The translations under genes were made by a program, and so were the position numbers. A stretch of 64,000 bases of DNA from Candidatus Dadabacteria bacterium (GTDB taxonomy: Bacteria; Desulfobacterota_D; UBA1144; Nemesobacterales; Nemesobacteraceae): the NCBI GenBank assembly GCA_022827275.1, contig JAJDTG010000011.1, forward strand, positions 37,091-101,090, given 5' to 3'. Position 1 is the stretch's first letter. Every line of letters starts with the position of its first letter. The notes below the pieces were generated by a model. The model was not told where the DNA came from. It made no database searches and worked only from the letters and a program-made list of their open reading frames with translations. Shown piece after piece: positions 52,995-61,950 of this stretch.

Positions 52995-54398
52995 ATGACG
53001 AATTCCGGAAGAAAAATCTTGATTCTGCGCACCTTGGTTTTACTCTTTGCCTTTTTGCCGGCTGCCTCCTCCTATGCTGATGTAAACCACAAAAAAATCC
53101 TCTCCTTTCTCTCAAAAACCCCCCCGTCGCAAAGGAAAATCGGGATCATGGTCCGCTCGGCCGATACCGGCAGAACGGTTTTCCGCTATAACAGCAAAAA
53201 GGAATTCATCCCCGCTTCCAACAACAAAATACTTTCCTCCATAGCAGCTCTTTCCATCCTCGGAAAAAATTTCCGGTTTAAAACGAATTTTTATCTGGGC
53301 GGAGGTATACACTCGGGAGTCGGCCACGGCGGTCTTTATGTAAAAGGGTTCGGAGATCCCACGATAGACATCGGGAAACTTCGGGAGATTGTCGGGCGGA
53401 TTAAAGCACTCGGGATAACCAGAATCGACGGTGGCATATATCTTGACGGTTCATATTTTGACGACATTCTCTACGGACAGGGCTGGGACCCTGAGTGGTT
53501 CGACAAAGGATTCTGCCCTCCCGTAACGGCGATTTCGTTTAATTATAACTCGGCCAAGATAAAGATCTCCGCGTCCAGAGTTCAGGGGGGACCCGCTATA
53601 GTGAGAACTGAACCTGCAGAGTTCCCCTTCCCGATCAGGAACAGGGTTTCCACCAGGCTGAAAAGATCAGGCGTAAGAGCCCAGTACAACGAACGAAACG
53701 AACTCAATATCTCCGGATACGTCTCTTCCCGAAAAAAAGCCGAGACCCTGGAGATTTCGGTGCCAGACCCGTTTTTTTACTTCGGGGCGGTACTCAAGAG
53801 AGTTCTCGAGGAAAACGGAATCGAGGTAGACGGGCCCATAGAACGTGGGAAGGTGCCTAGATGGTCCGGCAAAATTCTCACTCATTATTCAGAACCTCTG
53901 GGCACTATTATTCATGAGTACAACAAAGAAAGCGTAAACATAATAGGGGAGAGCATAGTGAAGGCGATCGGCGCCGAGTTCTCCGGCGCCCCGGGATCAT
54001 GGGAATCCGGGACGCGGGTGATTGAAAATCACCTGAGAAAAATCGGTCTCAATGGAAGCTTCTCCGTGGCCGACGGTTCCGGTCTCTCAAGGCTGAACAG
54101 GGTGTCCCCCGAGGACATAACCGAGGCGCTTGCCGAAGCCTACAATAATCCGGACATCTCCGAGGAGTTTGTCGCGTCCCTTCCGATCGCCGGAGTTGAC
54201 GGAACTCTCAAGAAAAGATTCCGCAATCTCAGGGGCAAGGTCTATGCGAAAACCGGATATCTTGAGGGAGCCAGATCTCTATCCGGCTACGTGTTCGGAA
54301 AAAACGGACGGGTTTATGTTTTTTCCATCATATCAAACGGCATGGGCACTAGGGTAAAGAAACTTCAGAACCTGCTTCTTCGGGAACTTGTCTACTGA
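52995..54398 (+). CDS. dacB: D-Ala-D-Ala carboxypeptidase/endopeptidase (PBP4 type)
   Basis: DacB trims or cleaves peptidoglycan peptides in the periplasm. From ATG 52995 the protein has 467 residues and a signal peptide (ILILRTLVLLFAFLPAASSYA). The open frame begins earlier (52923), but that part overlaps polA. The class C-type motifs are ASNNK (SxxK, near 73), SVN in KESVNIIGE, and KTG in YAKTGYLEG. A large insertion between the first two motifs is characteristic of PBP4. Its end overlaps the rsmA end by seven bases on the opposite strand. Confidence 0.93.
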   Translation: MTNSGRKILILRTLVLLFAFLPAASSYADVNHKKILSFLSKTPPSQRKIGIMVRSADTGRTVFRYNSKKEFIPASNNKILSSIAALSILGKNFRFKTNFYLGGGIHSGVGHGGLYVKGFGDPTIDIGKLREIVGRIKALGITRIDGGIYLDGSYFDDILYGQGWDPEWFDKGFCPPVTAISFNYNSAKIKISASRVQGGPAIVRTEPAEFPFPIRNRVSTRLKRSGVRAQYNERNELNISGYVSSRKKAETLEISVPDPFFYFGAVLKRVLEENGIEVDGPIERGKVPRWSGKILTHYSEPLGTIIHEYNKESVNIIGESIVKAIGAEFSGAPGSWESGTRVIENHLRKIGLNGSFSVADGSGLSRLNRVSPEDITEALAEAYNNPDISEEFVASLPIAGVDGTLKKRFRNLRGKVYAKTGYLEGARSLSGYVFGKNGRVYVFSIISNGMGTRVKKLQNLLLRELVY

Positions 54399-55210
54399 TT
54401 TAGCGCGTGGAAGCTGTCGGCCAATCTCGCAAATTCCTCGACCGAAAGGGATTCCGCCCTTCTCCGCTGATCGATACTCGAGTCTGAAAGCGCCCGTTCA
54501 ACGGTCTCCCTCTCAAAGAAGTTGCCGAGCGAATTCCTTATGGTCTTTCTCCGTGAGGAAAACGCGTATCTAGCAACAGTCCTGAAGGTGCTCTCGCTCG
54601 GTATAGAGAACACTGGCTCCTTAAGCGGGTCGAGCACCACTACCGCCGAATCCACTTCGGGAACCGGATAGAACACGCGCCGGGAAACCTTGAAGGCAAG
54701 CTCTACGCTGAAACAGCTCTGGAGAAGTACCGAGAGGGAGCCGTAGCTTTTCCGCCCCTTCGCGGAAGATATCCTCTGCGCCACTTCTTTTTGCAGCATC
54801 ACTACTATCCTCGAGAAAAGTTCTCTTTCATCAAGAAGCTTAAGCAGAATCTGGGTGGATATGTTATAGGGAAGATTGGATACGAGTTTCGTTTTTTCCC
54901 CGTCGGAAAAGCGGCTGAAGCCAACCTTAAGGACATCCTCGTAAACAAATCTGACATTCGCAGATTCCCCAAATTTTTCGTCAAGAAAAGTTCTCAGCCT
55001 CTCGTCTTTCTCAATTGCCGTGACTCTGCCGGCACCATGCGCAAGGTGCCCCGTGAGACTGCCCTTGCCTGGCCCGATCTCAATCACATGATCTTCTTTT
55101 TGGAGCTTTGCGGTAGCGCAGATCTTGCGGAGTATGTTGGGGTCGTTCAGAAAATTCTGTCCAAGCCTCTTGGTCTGACGGAATTCCTGCTCCCGCTTCA
55201 TATCATCCAT
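54392..55210 (-). CDS. rsmA: 16S rRNA (adenine-1518/1519-N6)-dimethyltransferase
   Basis: RsmA (KsgA) dimethylates two adjacent adenines in helix 45 of 16S rRNA. The 272 residues show LGQNFLNDPNILRKI, motif I VIEIGPGKGSLTGHL, TAIEKD, the catalytic SNLPYNIST (motif IV, NLPY), and SSRRKTIRNSL near the C-terminus. Either of two nearby ATGs (55210 or 55201) could be used. It follows the ftsB-like gene by about 65 bases and converges on dacB. Confidence 0.95.
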   Translation of the reverse strand: MDDMKREQEFRQTKRLGQNFLNDPNILRKICATAKLQKEDHVIEIGPGKGSLTGHLAHGAGRVTAIEKDERLRTFLDEKFGESANVRFVYEDVLKVGFSRFSDGEKTKLVSNLPYNISTQILLKLLDERELFSRIVVMLQKEVAQRISSAKGRKSYGSLSVLLQSCFSVELAFKVSRRVFYPVPEVDSAVVVLDPLKEPVFSIPSESTFRTVARYAFSSRRKTIRNSLGNFFERETVERALSDSSIDQRRRAESLSVEEFARLADSFHALNQ

Positions 55211-55276
55211 CCGTTTAAAGCAGATACTGTTTCAGAGCAACTTTAAGCATGGAAACAAAGAACGAAGGTTGCCAAG

Positions 55277-55552
55277 TCATTCTTCTTTGAATCTGAATAT
55301 CTTTTCTTTGTCTTTTATCATCCCCAGTTCCTCTCTCAGTATTTTCTCAATGTATCTTTCGTCTTGCTTCAGGGCCTTTATCTCCTCCCTGTACGCACTG
55401 TTCTGCGCTTCCAAGCCCTCTATCCTCTTCTCTATCCTCTTGTTTTCGTTCTTGAGAAAATAAACCTTGGATATCTCGTTGAAAAACATCAAGGCCACCA
55501 CCACGGCAATCACCGAGTACACAGCCAACCTGATGAATCTTTGCGGTCTCAT
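55277..55552 (-). CDS. ftsB: FtsB/DivIC-family septum formation protein
   Basis: FtsB pairs with FtsL through a coiled coil in the divisome core. The 91-residue protein has a basic N-terminus, one membrane helix (LAVYSVIAVVVALMFFNEI) and a leucine-zipper-like coiled coil (about 30-65), with the family EELGMIKDKEKIF end (typical REELGMVKPGE pattern). Only topology and the end motif support the family. It lies nine bases after the MBL gene, far from the dcw cluster that carries its likely partner FtsL. Confidence 0.85.
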   Translation of the reverse strand: MRPQRFIRLAVYSVIAVVVALMFFNEISKVYFLKNENKRIEKRIEGLEAQNSAYREEIKALKQDERYIEKILREELGMIKDKEKIFRFKEE

Positions 55553-55560
55553 ATATCCTC

Positions 55561-56202
55561 TTAAAGAGCAAAAGTTCCCACGAGAAAAGGATTGGTCCTT
55601 TTTTCAATTCCCACCGTCGTTTGAGGACCGTGGCCCGGATGAATTTCGTAATGGTCGGGATATTTAAGAATCTGGGAGCGGATCGACCCGACAAGCTCCG
55701 TCATGGTTGTTCCCCCGGTGAGATCCACCCTGCCTACGCTTCCAGCGAAAACAGTGTCTCCCGCTATTATAGATTCTCCGAAGACAAAACATATATGACC
55801 CCAGGTGTGCCCCGGAACAAGGAGTATTTCTCCACTGAGATTCCCCACAGACAGGGTTTCCCCTTCTTTCACGTAACCGTCTACTTCGGGAACTTCGACA
55901 AAGTCAAATCCGGGGAATCTCATCTTTGCCTCGGGAAGCACATCAAGCACGGGTTGTTCTTTTTCGTGTATGTAAAAGGGTATGCCAAGCATTTTCTTAA
56001 AAGCCTCGACACCGGCCACATGATCCAGATGCGCGTGGGTGTTAACTATTTTTTTCACCTCAAGTCCCGATTTTTCGATTTCCGCGGATATCTCCGCTAT
56101 CTGCTCTCCGGGATCAACAAGCATAGCTTCGTTCGTATCTTCATCCCCTATGATGTAGCAGTTTTCAATGAATATCCCGCCCGGGATGCATTTTATTATC
56201 AA
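55561..56202 (-). CDS. MBL-fold metallohydrolase (glyoxalase II-like)
   Basis: The 213 residues have the metallo-beta-lactamase fold motifs: THAHLDHVAG (THxHxDH, near 55-60), the PGHTWGH histidine, the bridging Asp in IAGDTVF and the last His in HPGHGP. Proteins with this compact pattern hydrolyse thioesters such as S-lactoylglutathione or act on related small substrates. The full glyoxalase II C-terminal domain is absent. It overlaps acyP by four bases and precedes ftsB. Confidence 0.88.
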   Translation of the reverse strand: MIIKCIPGGIFIENCYIIGDEDTNEAMLVDPGEQIAEISAEIEKSGLEVKKIVNTHAHLDHVAGVEAFKKMLGIPFYIHEKEQPVLDVLPEAKMRFPGFDFVEVPEVDGYVKEGETLSVGNLSGEILLVPGHTWGHICFVFGESIIAGDTVFAGSVGRVDLTGGTTMTELVGSIRSQILKYPDHYEIHPGHGPQTTVGIEKRTNPFLVGTFAL

Positions 56203-56492
56203 TATGATCTCCTTTGAGTCCTGTTTATACGAAAATCGATGAACCCGCCCTCAGGTGGAAGCCACTTGAATTCAACCGATTCGACCTTTGCTCTAGGCGG
56301 TCCTTCTCCGCACCACTCAATCAGCTTTTCGAGGTTCTCGGCCGCTCCTTCAGCGACTATTCTGACGTTTCCATCCATGAGATTCTCGACATGTCCCTTG
56401 ATACCAAGCTCGGTCGCTGTTTGGGCTGTCGAGGCTCTGAAAAAAACTCCCTGGACCCTTCCCTTTACTAGGATAACGGCTCTTCGTTCCAT
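56199..56492 (-). CDS. acyP: Acylphosphatase
   Basis: AcyP hydrolyses carboxyl-phosphate bonds such as acetyl phosphate. The 97-residue protein has the active-site signature VKGRVQGVFFRAST (Arg in VFFR) and GHVENLMDGNVRIVAEG with the catalytic Asn (VENLMDG). Length is typical. It starts the acyP-MBL-ftsB-rsmA series, with four-base overlap into the MBL gene. The DNA upstream (56493 onward) has little coding signal. Confidence 0.92.
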   Translation of the reverse strand: MERRAVILVKGRVQGVFFRASTAQTATELGIKGHVENLMDGNVRIVAEGAAENLEKLIEWCGEGPPRAKVESVEFKWLPPEGGFIDFRINRTQRRSY

Positions 56493-56730
56493 CCGGTTCT
56501 TCCAGAGTACCGAAAGGCTCTATAAGTGTCAATGAATGCGGGAATCTGGGGATTTCAAAGTGATTCTCAAGTTAAGAGACAAGTGGGCTAGCACTCTGAA
56601 TCACAAGGTTTTCGTTGGCTGGTCACTATACCTAATATGCATCGTTACCGACGTTTTGCTTCCGCCCTCACGGGCATAGCAGCACGGTCCACCTCTGGAG
56701 TCGCACTCGCAATTTAATCTTCTGGGAATA

Positions 56731-57018
56731 CTAGAACACTTCCAATTCAAGCTCAGCTTCTGGATAGTGCTTTCTCACTCTTTGCTCAGCCATGAAAACC
56801 TCGTTTTCCGCAAACAGTGATGCTAGTTCGGATCTAGGAGTTAAGCCTTCCACCTCTCCCCTCTCGAAATAGTAACCGTAAAGCCACCCGCCCTCAATAC
56901 TCACTTGTGCGCGGAGCTTGTAGTAGTAGATTCTTTTATTGTTCATCAGAACAAAAAGCTTGACTCTCTCAAAAATCGAACGCAGGGGCCCTATTGTTGA
57001 ATCCAATATGCCGAACAA
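56731..57018 (-). CDS. Hypothetical small protein, doubtful
   Basis: I do not recognise this frame. It opens with a TTG lacking any Shine-Dalgarno. From an internal ATG (56946) it would read about 71 residues that look protein-like (KRIYYYKLRAQVSIEGGWLY, then ELASLFAENEVFMAEQRV) with an acidic end. In-frame codons continue upstream only to a stop at about 57047. It could be a small real gene starting at 56946 or the 3' remnant of a lost gene. Sequence composition is more coding-like than the flanks. Confidence 0.35.
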   Translation of the reverse strand: MFGILDSTIGPLRSIFERVKLFVLMNNKRIYYYKLRAQVSIEGGWLYGYYFERGEVEGLTPRSELASLFAENEVFMAEQRVRKHYPEAELELEVF

Positions 57019-57417
57019 GCTAAAGATAAGGTCTTTGACATCTCCCTAAATTCCCAAGCTTTTCGCAATGACAGCTTTAGCGGCAACATTCAGGCTTCCT
57101 GTCTTCCCACCGCACTTAAGTGCAAAGGGGTGATCTCATAATGACTGGTCAGTACTATAACTCAAGATCGGCTTAGAAATCAAGTTTTCCCCCGTTTGCT
57201 GGTGGTTTACCGGACATCCGGCTACGGCAGCTTCCCAAGCCCATTTTTTCAGAGTGACAGGTATATCAAATTTTTCATTTTGCCCATTTTCCCGCAAGCC
57301 GCAGGAACCCCCCCCCTTTTTTTTATTCGGCACCATAACCGGTTAACAACACACGCCTTTCAACCTCGATTCCCTGAATAAGAATGATGGGGAATTCGAA
57401 TTGGGGTTTACAAAGCG

Positions 57418-57446
57418 TTGACAGAAAAAAAGGCAAAATGTACTTT
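57418..57446 (+). promoter_or_regulatory. Candidate promoter directly at the thrC start
   Basis: A perfect TTGACA (57418-57423) is followed after 17 bases by TACTTT (57441-57446), a poor -10. If used, transcription would begin within a few bases of the ATG at 57456, giving an almost leaderless mRNA, which would fit the absence of a Shine-Dalgarno there. Confidence 0.35.
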
Positions 57447-57455
57447 GTTAGTTCA

Positions 57456-58793
57456 ATGAGTGAGTACCGAGTCCATTTCAGATGCATAGATGAGAACTGC
57501 TCTGAAACGTATCCCATCGATGAGATCATTTACAGGTGCAAGAAGTGCGACAACCTTCTTGACGTTCAGCACGACATGAAAACTCTGGGGCAGAAAACGC
57601 CCGGGGAATGGAAGGAGCTTTTCGACAGCAGATACAGAAAGCAGTCCTGGCCCTTTGGAAGCGGGGTCTGGGGAAAAAAGGAATGGGTTCTGCCCTCAAT
57701 CGAAAACGAGAACATAGTTTCAATGTACGAGGGGTGCACGAACCTTTTCTGGGCCGAGAGATTCGGAAAACAGGTAGGCGTCGAAGATCTCTGGATAAAG
57801 ATGTGCGGCAACAGCCACACTGGGTCCTTCAAGGACCTTGGGATGACCGTGCTCGTATCGGCCGTAAACCAGATGACAAGCGACAACGTGAGCATCCCGG
57901 CGGTAGCCTGCGCCTCAACGGGGGATACCTCGGCGGCCTTGGCGGCCTACTGCGCATCGGCAGGCATCCCCTCCATAGTTTTTCTCCCCAAAGACAAGGT
58001 ATCCATTGCCCAGCTGATCCAGCCTATATCGAACGGATCTCTGGTTCTGTCCCTAGATACCGACTTTGACGGCTGCATGGAGATGGTCCAGAGAATAACC
58101 AGCGATCATAATATCTACCTCGCCAACTCCATTAATTCCCTGCGCATAGAGGGACAGAAAACGATAAGCATAGAACTTTGCCAGCAGTTCGACTGGGAGG
58201 TTCCGGACTGGGTGATAATTCCAGGCGGCAATCTCGGCAACGTGTCCGCGCTCGGAAAGGGGTTCCTGATGATGTATGAACTCGGCGTCATAAAGAAACT
58301 TCCGAGAATAGTTTGCGCGCAGGCGGAGAACGCAAACCCTCTCTACCTGAGCTTCCTTAATGGCTTCAAAGAATTTACCCCAGTGAGAGCAAAAAAAACC
58401 CTCGCAAACGCCATACAGATCGGAAACCCCGTAAGCATCAACAAGGCAATTTCGATCCTGAGGCAATTCGATGGAATCGTGGAGCAGGCATCGGAAGACG
58501 AGCTCTCCCACGCCTCGGCCATGGCGGACAGAACAGGCACGTTTAACTGCCCGCACACAGGAGTCGCACTTGCGGTGTTTTTGAAACTGCTCGAGAAAAA
58601 AGTCCTTTCCCCCAAGGAAAAAATAGTGGTAATTTCCACTGCTCACGGGCTTAAATTCGTTGAGTTCAAAGCCGGCTACCACAGATCCTCCCTTGAAGGG
58701 ATATCTTCTGAGTTAAGCAATGTTCCGGTGGAACTTCCTAACGATTATAAGGCTGTGAAGAACGCAATACAAAGCAGAATTCCTGTTCAGTAG
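57456..58793 (+). CDS. thrC: Threonine synthase (zinc-ribbon type)
   Basis: ThrC converts O-phosphohomoserine to threonine with pyridoxal phosphate. The roughly 445-residue protein begins with a zinc ribbon (YRVHFRCIDENC...CKKC). The PLP domain then shows NSHTGSFKDLGM with the Schiff-base Lys, ACASTGDTSAALAAYCASAG, PGGNLGNVSALGKG and a late GVALAVFLKLL segment. I chose ATG 57456 because homologs place a Y-x-V-H-type strand about six residues after the start. ATGs at 57438 and 57384 are possible. It is monocistronic and ends in a strong terminator. Confidence 0.9.
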   Translation: MSEYRVHFRCIDENCSETYPIDEIIYRCKKCDNLLDVQHDMKTLGQKTPGEWKELFDSRYRKQSWPFGSGVWGKKEWVLPSIENENIVSMYEGCTNLFWAERFGKQVGVEDLWIKMCGNSHTGSFKDLGMTVLVSAVNQMTSDNVSIPAVACASTGDTSAALAAYCASAGIPSIVFLPKDKVSIAQLIQPISNGSLVLSLDTDFDGCMEMVQRITSDHNIYLANSINSLRIEGQKTISIELCQQFDWEVPDWVIIPGGNLGNVSALGKGFLMMYELGVIKKLPRIVCAQAENANPLYLSFLNGFKEFTPVRAKKTLANAIQIGNPVSINKAISILRQFDGIVEQASEDELSHASAMADRTGTFNCPHTGVALAVFLKLLEKKVLSPKEKIVVISTAHGLKFVEFKAGYHRSSLEGISSELSNVPVELPNDYKAVKNAIQSRIPVQ

Positions 58794-58823
58794 CAACCAT
58801 AGCATTCCCGCAACCTGAATAAC

Positions 58824-58873
58824 CCCCGTTCTCAGCCGGTGGAGATGTCCGTGTGGCTGAACGGGGCTTTTTT
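58824..58873 (+). terminator. Rho-independent terminator of thrC, inside the convergent gene's end
   Basis: CCCCGTTCTCAGCC pairs with GGCTGAACGGGG (12 pairs with a two-base bulge) around a 17-base loop, followed by C and six T. It starts 31 bases after the thrC stop. Most of it lies within the last codons of the minus-strand glycosyltransferase, which ends at 58832, so it terminates only in the plus direction. Confidence 0.8.
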
Positions 58874-60247
58874 CGAAGCCCGAAACCTCCACCATTCCCA
58901 AGCGAGAAGGATCCACACGGGCGCAAATTCTATCCATATCACCGCGTCCGCGAATATTCCCCCTTCGCCGGGGTGAAGGGGAAAGTAGTACTGAAGATAA
59001 TAAAGCGGGAGCAATGCGGTCAGTGCAAGGAAACCCGGGCTTGGAGCTATACAGAGAAACGGAAGAAGCCACGTGTAGTACCACGGAAACTGTGCAGGGA
59101 TCAGCAGAAACGCACCCCCGACTATGAGAAGGGCTTTTCTGTGGAGACCTAGAGACCCGCTTGCAAACGCCACGTAAAATTTCCAGACAAGAAAAATCGC
59201 GATGAGACCGACTCTTGAATGCGCCTGCGCGTGTCCAGGGTGAATATCAAACGCCTCCAGAACAAACTCCCATCCCGAAAGAATCGCCGCGAAAAACGGG
59301 CTGTTGTTCTGCCAGCTTTTCCCATACGCCACAATGCCGGAAGTCGAATCCAGTTTAAATACAACCATGGGAAGAAACATGATTAAGACCGCAGTGGCAA
59401 AAATAAAAATCTGCAGCAGGGTTTGCCGTTTCTCCTTAAGGGGTTTTAAAAACATCCCGAAAAGAAGCGCCGGCCAGAGTTTGACTCCCACCGCAAACGA
59501 AAGGGCAAGCGCCCAGAATCCTTTACTTCCGTAAAGAAAAAGAAGTATCGCTCCCACTACGAACGGAAACGCCAAGACATCCATATGCAGGGAGTTGAAT
59601 ATTTCCTTTACCAGAAGCGGATTCCACCAGTAGATAATGGAATATTGGCGGGGAATGTCGAGCTTCTTCAGACTAGCGAACAGAAGCCCTAGCGTAATCA
59701 GATCAAACACCATGAGCAGAATCCTCCACGCCGTGGCACTCATGGAAGATATCTTGTAGGACATGGCGAAAAAGAGTTCCGCGACAGGCGGATAGATGGT
59801 TTTCACGTGGGGGTGGTTTACTTTCTCAAGCGTATCGCCGTAGAGGCGCTTGAGTTCTTTTAGTTTTTCATCCCCCCCACCTTCCGCCACTTCCTCCGGG
59901 GAATACTCGTAGGGATTCATTCCGTTTGCAACAACGGCGCCGTCCCAGAAATAGCGGTGATAATCGTTTTCAAGTATCGGGGTTGAGAAAAGAAACAGAA
60001 CGCGAAACCCGAGACCGAAAAGAACTATGAGAAGAAGCGAGCACGCACGATTTTTCCTGAAACTTCCCACAGCCACGAAGTAAACAACCGAGGCGGCAAT
60101 CAGAAGCGATATAAAAACCGGTATCAGGTCTTTTTCAAAAGCTGCGGAGCAGAGTTGCGGGGAGATTCTTGCGATAGCACCAAGCAGGAGAAAAACGGCT
60201 GCTCCGCACAGGAAAAGGAGCCAGTTCGCTTTATTGATTTTCCGCAT
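58832..60247 (-). CDS. GT-C type integral membrane glycosyltransferase
   Basis: The roughly 471-residue protein has about 11-13 membrane segments. The first periplasmic loop contains ENDYHRYFWDGAVVANGMNPY, the Asp-bearing motif of GT-C polyprenyl-phosphate-dependent mannosyl/glucosyltransferases (GT87/DUF2029-like). Such enzymes add sugars to lipids, glycans or proteins on the outer face of the membrane. Donor and acceptor cannot be read here. I chose ATG 60247 over the upstream TTG at 60259. It is divergent from pyrE (52 bases between starts) and its end carries the thrC terminator. Confidence 0.75.
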   Translation of the reverse strand: MRKINKANWLLFLCGAAVFLLLGAIARISPQLCSAAFEKDLIPVFISLLIAASVVYFVAVGSFRKNRACSLLLIVLFGLGFRVLFLFSTPILENDYHRYFWDGAVVANGMNPYEYSPEEVAEGGGDEKLKELKRLYGDTLEKVNHPHVKTIYPPVAELFFAMSYKISSMSATAWRILLMVFDLITLGLLFASLKKLDIPRQYSIIYWWNPLLVKEIFNSLHMDVLAFPFVVGAILLFLYGSKGFWALALSFAVGVKLWPALLFGMFLKPLKEKRQTLLQIFIFATAVLIMFLPMVVFKLDSTSGIVAYGKSWQNNSPFFAAILSGWEFVLEAFDIHPGHAQAHSRVGLIAIFLVWKFYVAFASGSLGLHRKALLIVGGAFLLIPAQFPWYYTWLLPFLCIAPSPGFLALTALLPLYYLQYYFPLHPGEGGIFADAVIWIEFAPVWILLAWEWWRFRASKKAPFSHTDISTG

Positions 60248-60299
60248 CAATAGGTACAATTACGAGAATAATATTCCATTCAGTTCGGAATCCCGGAAG

Positions 60300-60842
60300 A
60301 TGAACGAGAGTAGAGACAAATTAAAACTAATTCTAAAAAGCAAATCAATCCTGCTCGGAAATTTCACCCTAGCATCCGGAGAGCAGAGTTCCTACTACAT
60401 TGACGCCAGGCTCACAACCCTAGATCCCGAAGGCGCCCACTTGATATCGGAAATATTCCTGAGCGAAATCTCCGCTCAGGGAGGCATAACAGCCGTCGGA
60501 GGGCCGTCCACGGGTGCCGACCCCATTGTGGGAGCCATTATCTCCAGAAGTCATGAGGAGGGCATGCCTCTTCGCGGATTCATAGTAAGGAAGAAAGAGA
60601 AGGAACACGGGACCGGAAACATGATAGAGGGCGGACTTACCCAGGGAGACAGTGTGGCAATAGTCGAGGACGTGATCACGACCGGCGGTTCCGTGCTAAG
60701 AGCCATTGATCTCGTAGAGTCCGCCGGAGCCAAAGTCCGCGGGGTTCTCTGCGTCGTCGACAGAGGAGAAGAAACAGAAAAAGCCTTCGTTGAGCGGGGC
60801 TGTAGCTTTTTTTCCATATTCAGGGTTTCGGAACTTCTCTAG
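60300..60842 (+). CDS. pyrE: Orotate phosphoribosyltransferase
   Basis: PyrE joins orotate to PRPP to give OMP in pyrimidine synthesis. From ATG 60300 the protein has 180 residues; an earlier in-frame start at 60234 would run into the divergent gene. Visible are LASGEQSSYYIDAR (substrate loop), GGPSTGADPI, the flexible-loop region RKKEKEHGTGNMIEG and the PRPP signature VAIVEDVITTGGSVL (near 120-134). It stands alone between the glycosyltransferase and the PiT permease gene. Confidence 0.94.
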   Translation: MNESRDKLKLILKSKSILLGNFTLASGEQSSYYIDARLTTLDPEGAHLISEIFLSEISAQGGITAVGGPSTGADPIVGAIISRSHEEGMPLRGFIVRKKEKEHGTGNMIEGGLTQGDSVAIVEDVITTGGSVLRAIDLVESAGAKVRGVLCVVDRGEETEKAFVERGCSFFSIFRVSELL

Positions 60843-60942
60843 GAAACTCCACGCCTAACCCTTTTGTTTTCTGCACAAACCGGAATGATATTTGGTTTTT
60901 ACGTAATTACTGCCGCCGACATTTAGGCGGGGAGACAATTTA

Positions 60943-61950
60943 TTGAGCGTTTTACTTGTTGTAACACTTGTGCTTTCGGGATTCCTGGCCCTTAACATAG
61001 GAGCCAACAATTCCGCAGCGTCAATGGCGACATCATACGGTGCCGGAGTAAGGTCGAAAAGACAGGCCGTATGGCTCATAGCTATCTTCGCCCTGCTCGG
61101 GGCGCTTACGGCCGGAGCTCCCGTGGTGGAAACCGTAGGCAAGGGAATAGTGCCGGCCGAGACCCTCTCCTCTGATATAGGCTTCATATTTATAATTCTG
61201 CTTCTCGGGATAGGTTTCATCGCCTGGGCAAATGTGGTCCGCACGCCCATAGCCACCACCCACGCCATAGTGTGCGCCATAGTGGGAATAGGTCTTTATA
61301 CTCAAACGCTTAATTCCGACAGCTTCTTCCGGGTGCTCAAATGGTGGATTCTGGCGCCGATAGTCGCCTGGTTAATAAATTTCATCTTGGCAAAGTTTTT
61401 CTATTTCAAGATAGTTCATTATCTGGCAAGTAATTTCTCTGAGAAAAGAGTCAACTTTATCCTGACCGTACTGATTACCATATCCGGAACTTTTATCGCC
61501 TTCTCGGGAGGCGCCAACAATTCCGCAAACGCCATAGGTCCCATCGTAAGTCTGGGGCTCATAGACTCCTATCCGGGCGCAATTCTTGCCGGTGTAGCAA
61601 TGGGGGTGGGAGCAATTCTGCTGGGAGGCAGGGTTCTTGAGACCCTAGGGAAAAAAATAACGGAGATATGCATCATAAGGGCTATCTCGGTTGAGTTTAC
61701 GGCAGCAGTGATAATACTGCTCGCTTCGTTATACGGAATCCCGGTCTCGATCGCGGAGATAGTAACGGCCGGGGTTGTAGGTTTTTCGTGCGCACAGCAC
61801 GGATTCGCCCAGACTTCCAAAAACAGCCATGTTGTAAAAATCGGTTTTTTCTGGTTTGTTGTTCCTATAATAACCGTAGGGGTAAGTTATTACGTATCCC
61901 TCATATACATAAAGTACGGCCTGTCGTCGTACCTGAGTTTTCTGGGTTAA
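60943..61950 (+). CDS. PiT-family anion permease, possibly a sulfate permease
   Basis: The 335-residue membrane protein has about ten helices and the duplicated PiT signature GANNSAAS (N-terminal half) and GGANNSANAIGP (C-terminal half). PiT proteins move phosphate with H+ or Na+, but the B. subtilis member CysP is a sulfate permease encoded beside cysH. Here the stop is immediately followed by the ATG of an APS reductase gene, so sulfate is the more likely substrate by context. Translation starts at a TTG eight bases after GGGGAG. No PhoU-like partner is present. Confidence 0.85.
   Translation: MSVLLVVTLVLSGFLALNIGANNSAASMATSYGAGVRSKRQAVWLIAIFALLGALTAGAPVVETVGKGIVPAETLSSDIGFIFIILLLGIGFIAWANVVRTPIATTHAIVCAIVGIGLYTQTLNSDSFFRVLKWWILAPIVAWLINFILAKFFYFKIVHYLASNFSEKRVNFILTVLITISGTFIAFSGGANNSANAIGPIVSLGLIDSYPGAILAGVAMGVGAILLGGRVLETLGKKITEICIIRAISVEFTAAVIILLASLYGIPVSIAEIVTAGVVGFSCAQHGFAQTSKNSHVVKIGFFWFVVPIITVGVSYYVSLIYIKYGLSSYLSFLG

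Larger units (their letters stand above)
56493..57455. other. Sparse 1-kb region between acyP and thrC
   Basis: This stretch holds one doubtful small frame (56731-57018, minus) and otherwise no recognisable gene. Notable items are a GTGATTC/GAATCAC inverted repeat about 30 bases apart near 56560-56605, and a near-palindrome CCGGA-CA-TCCGG at about 57212. There is also a homopolymer junction of about nine C followed by about eight T near 57309-57324. A minus-strand frame over 57136-57336 depends on that homopolymer and is not convincing. The region may be decayed DNA. Confidence 0.5.

Noticed and set aside
57136..57336. Minus-strand 66-codon frame before thrC
   Set aside because: Its N-terminus is translated from the C9/T8 homopolymer and it has no start signal or family features; treated as part of the sparse region.
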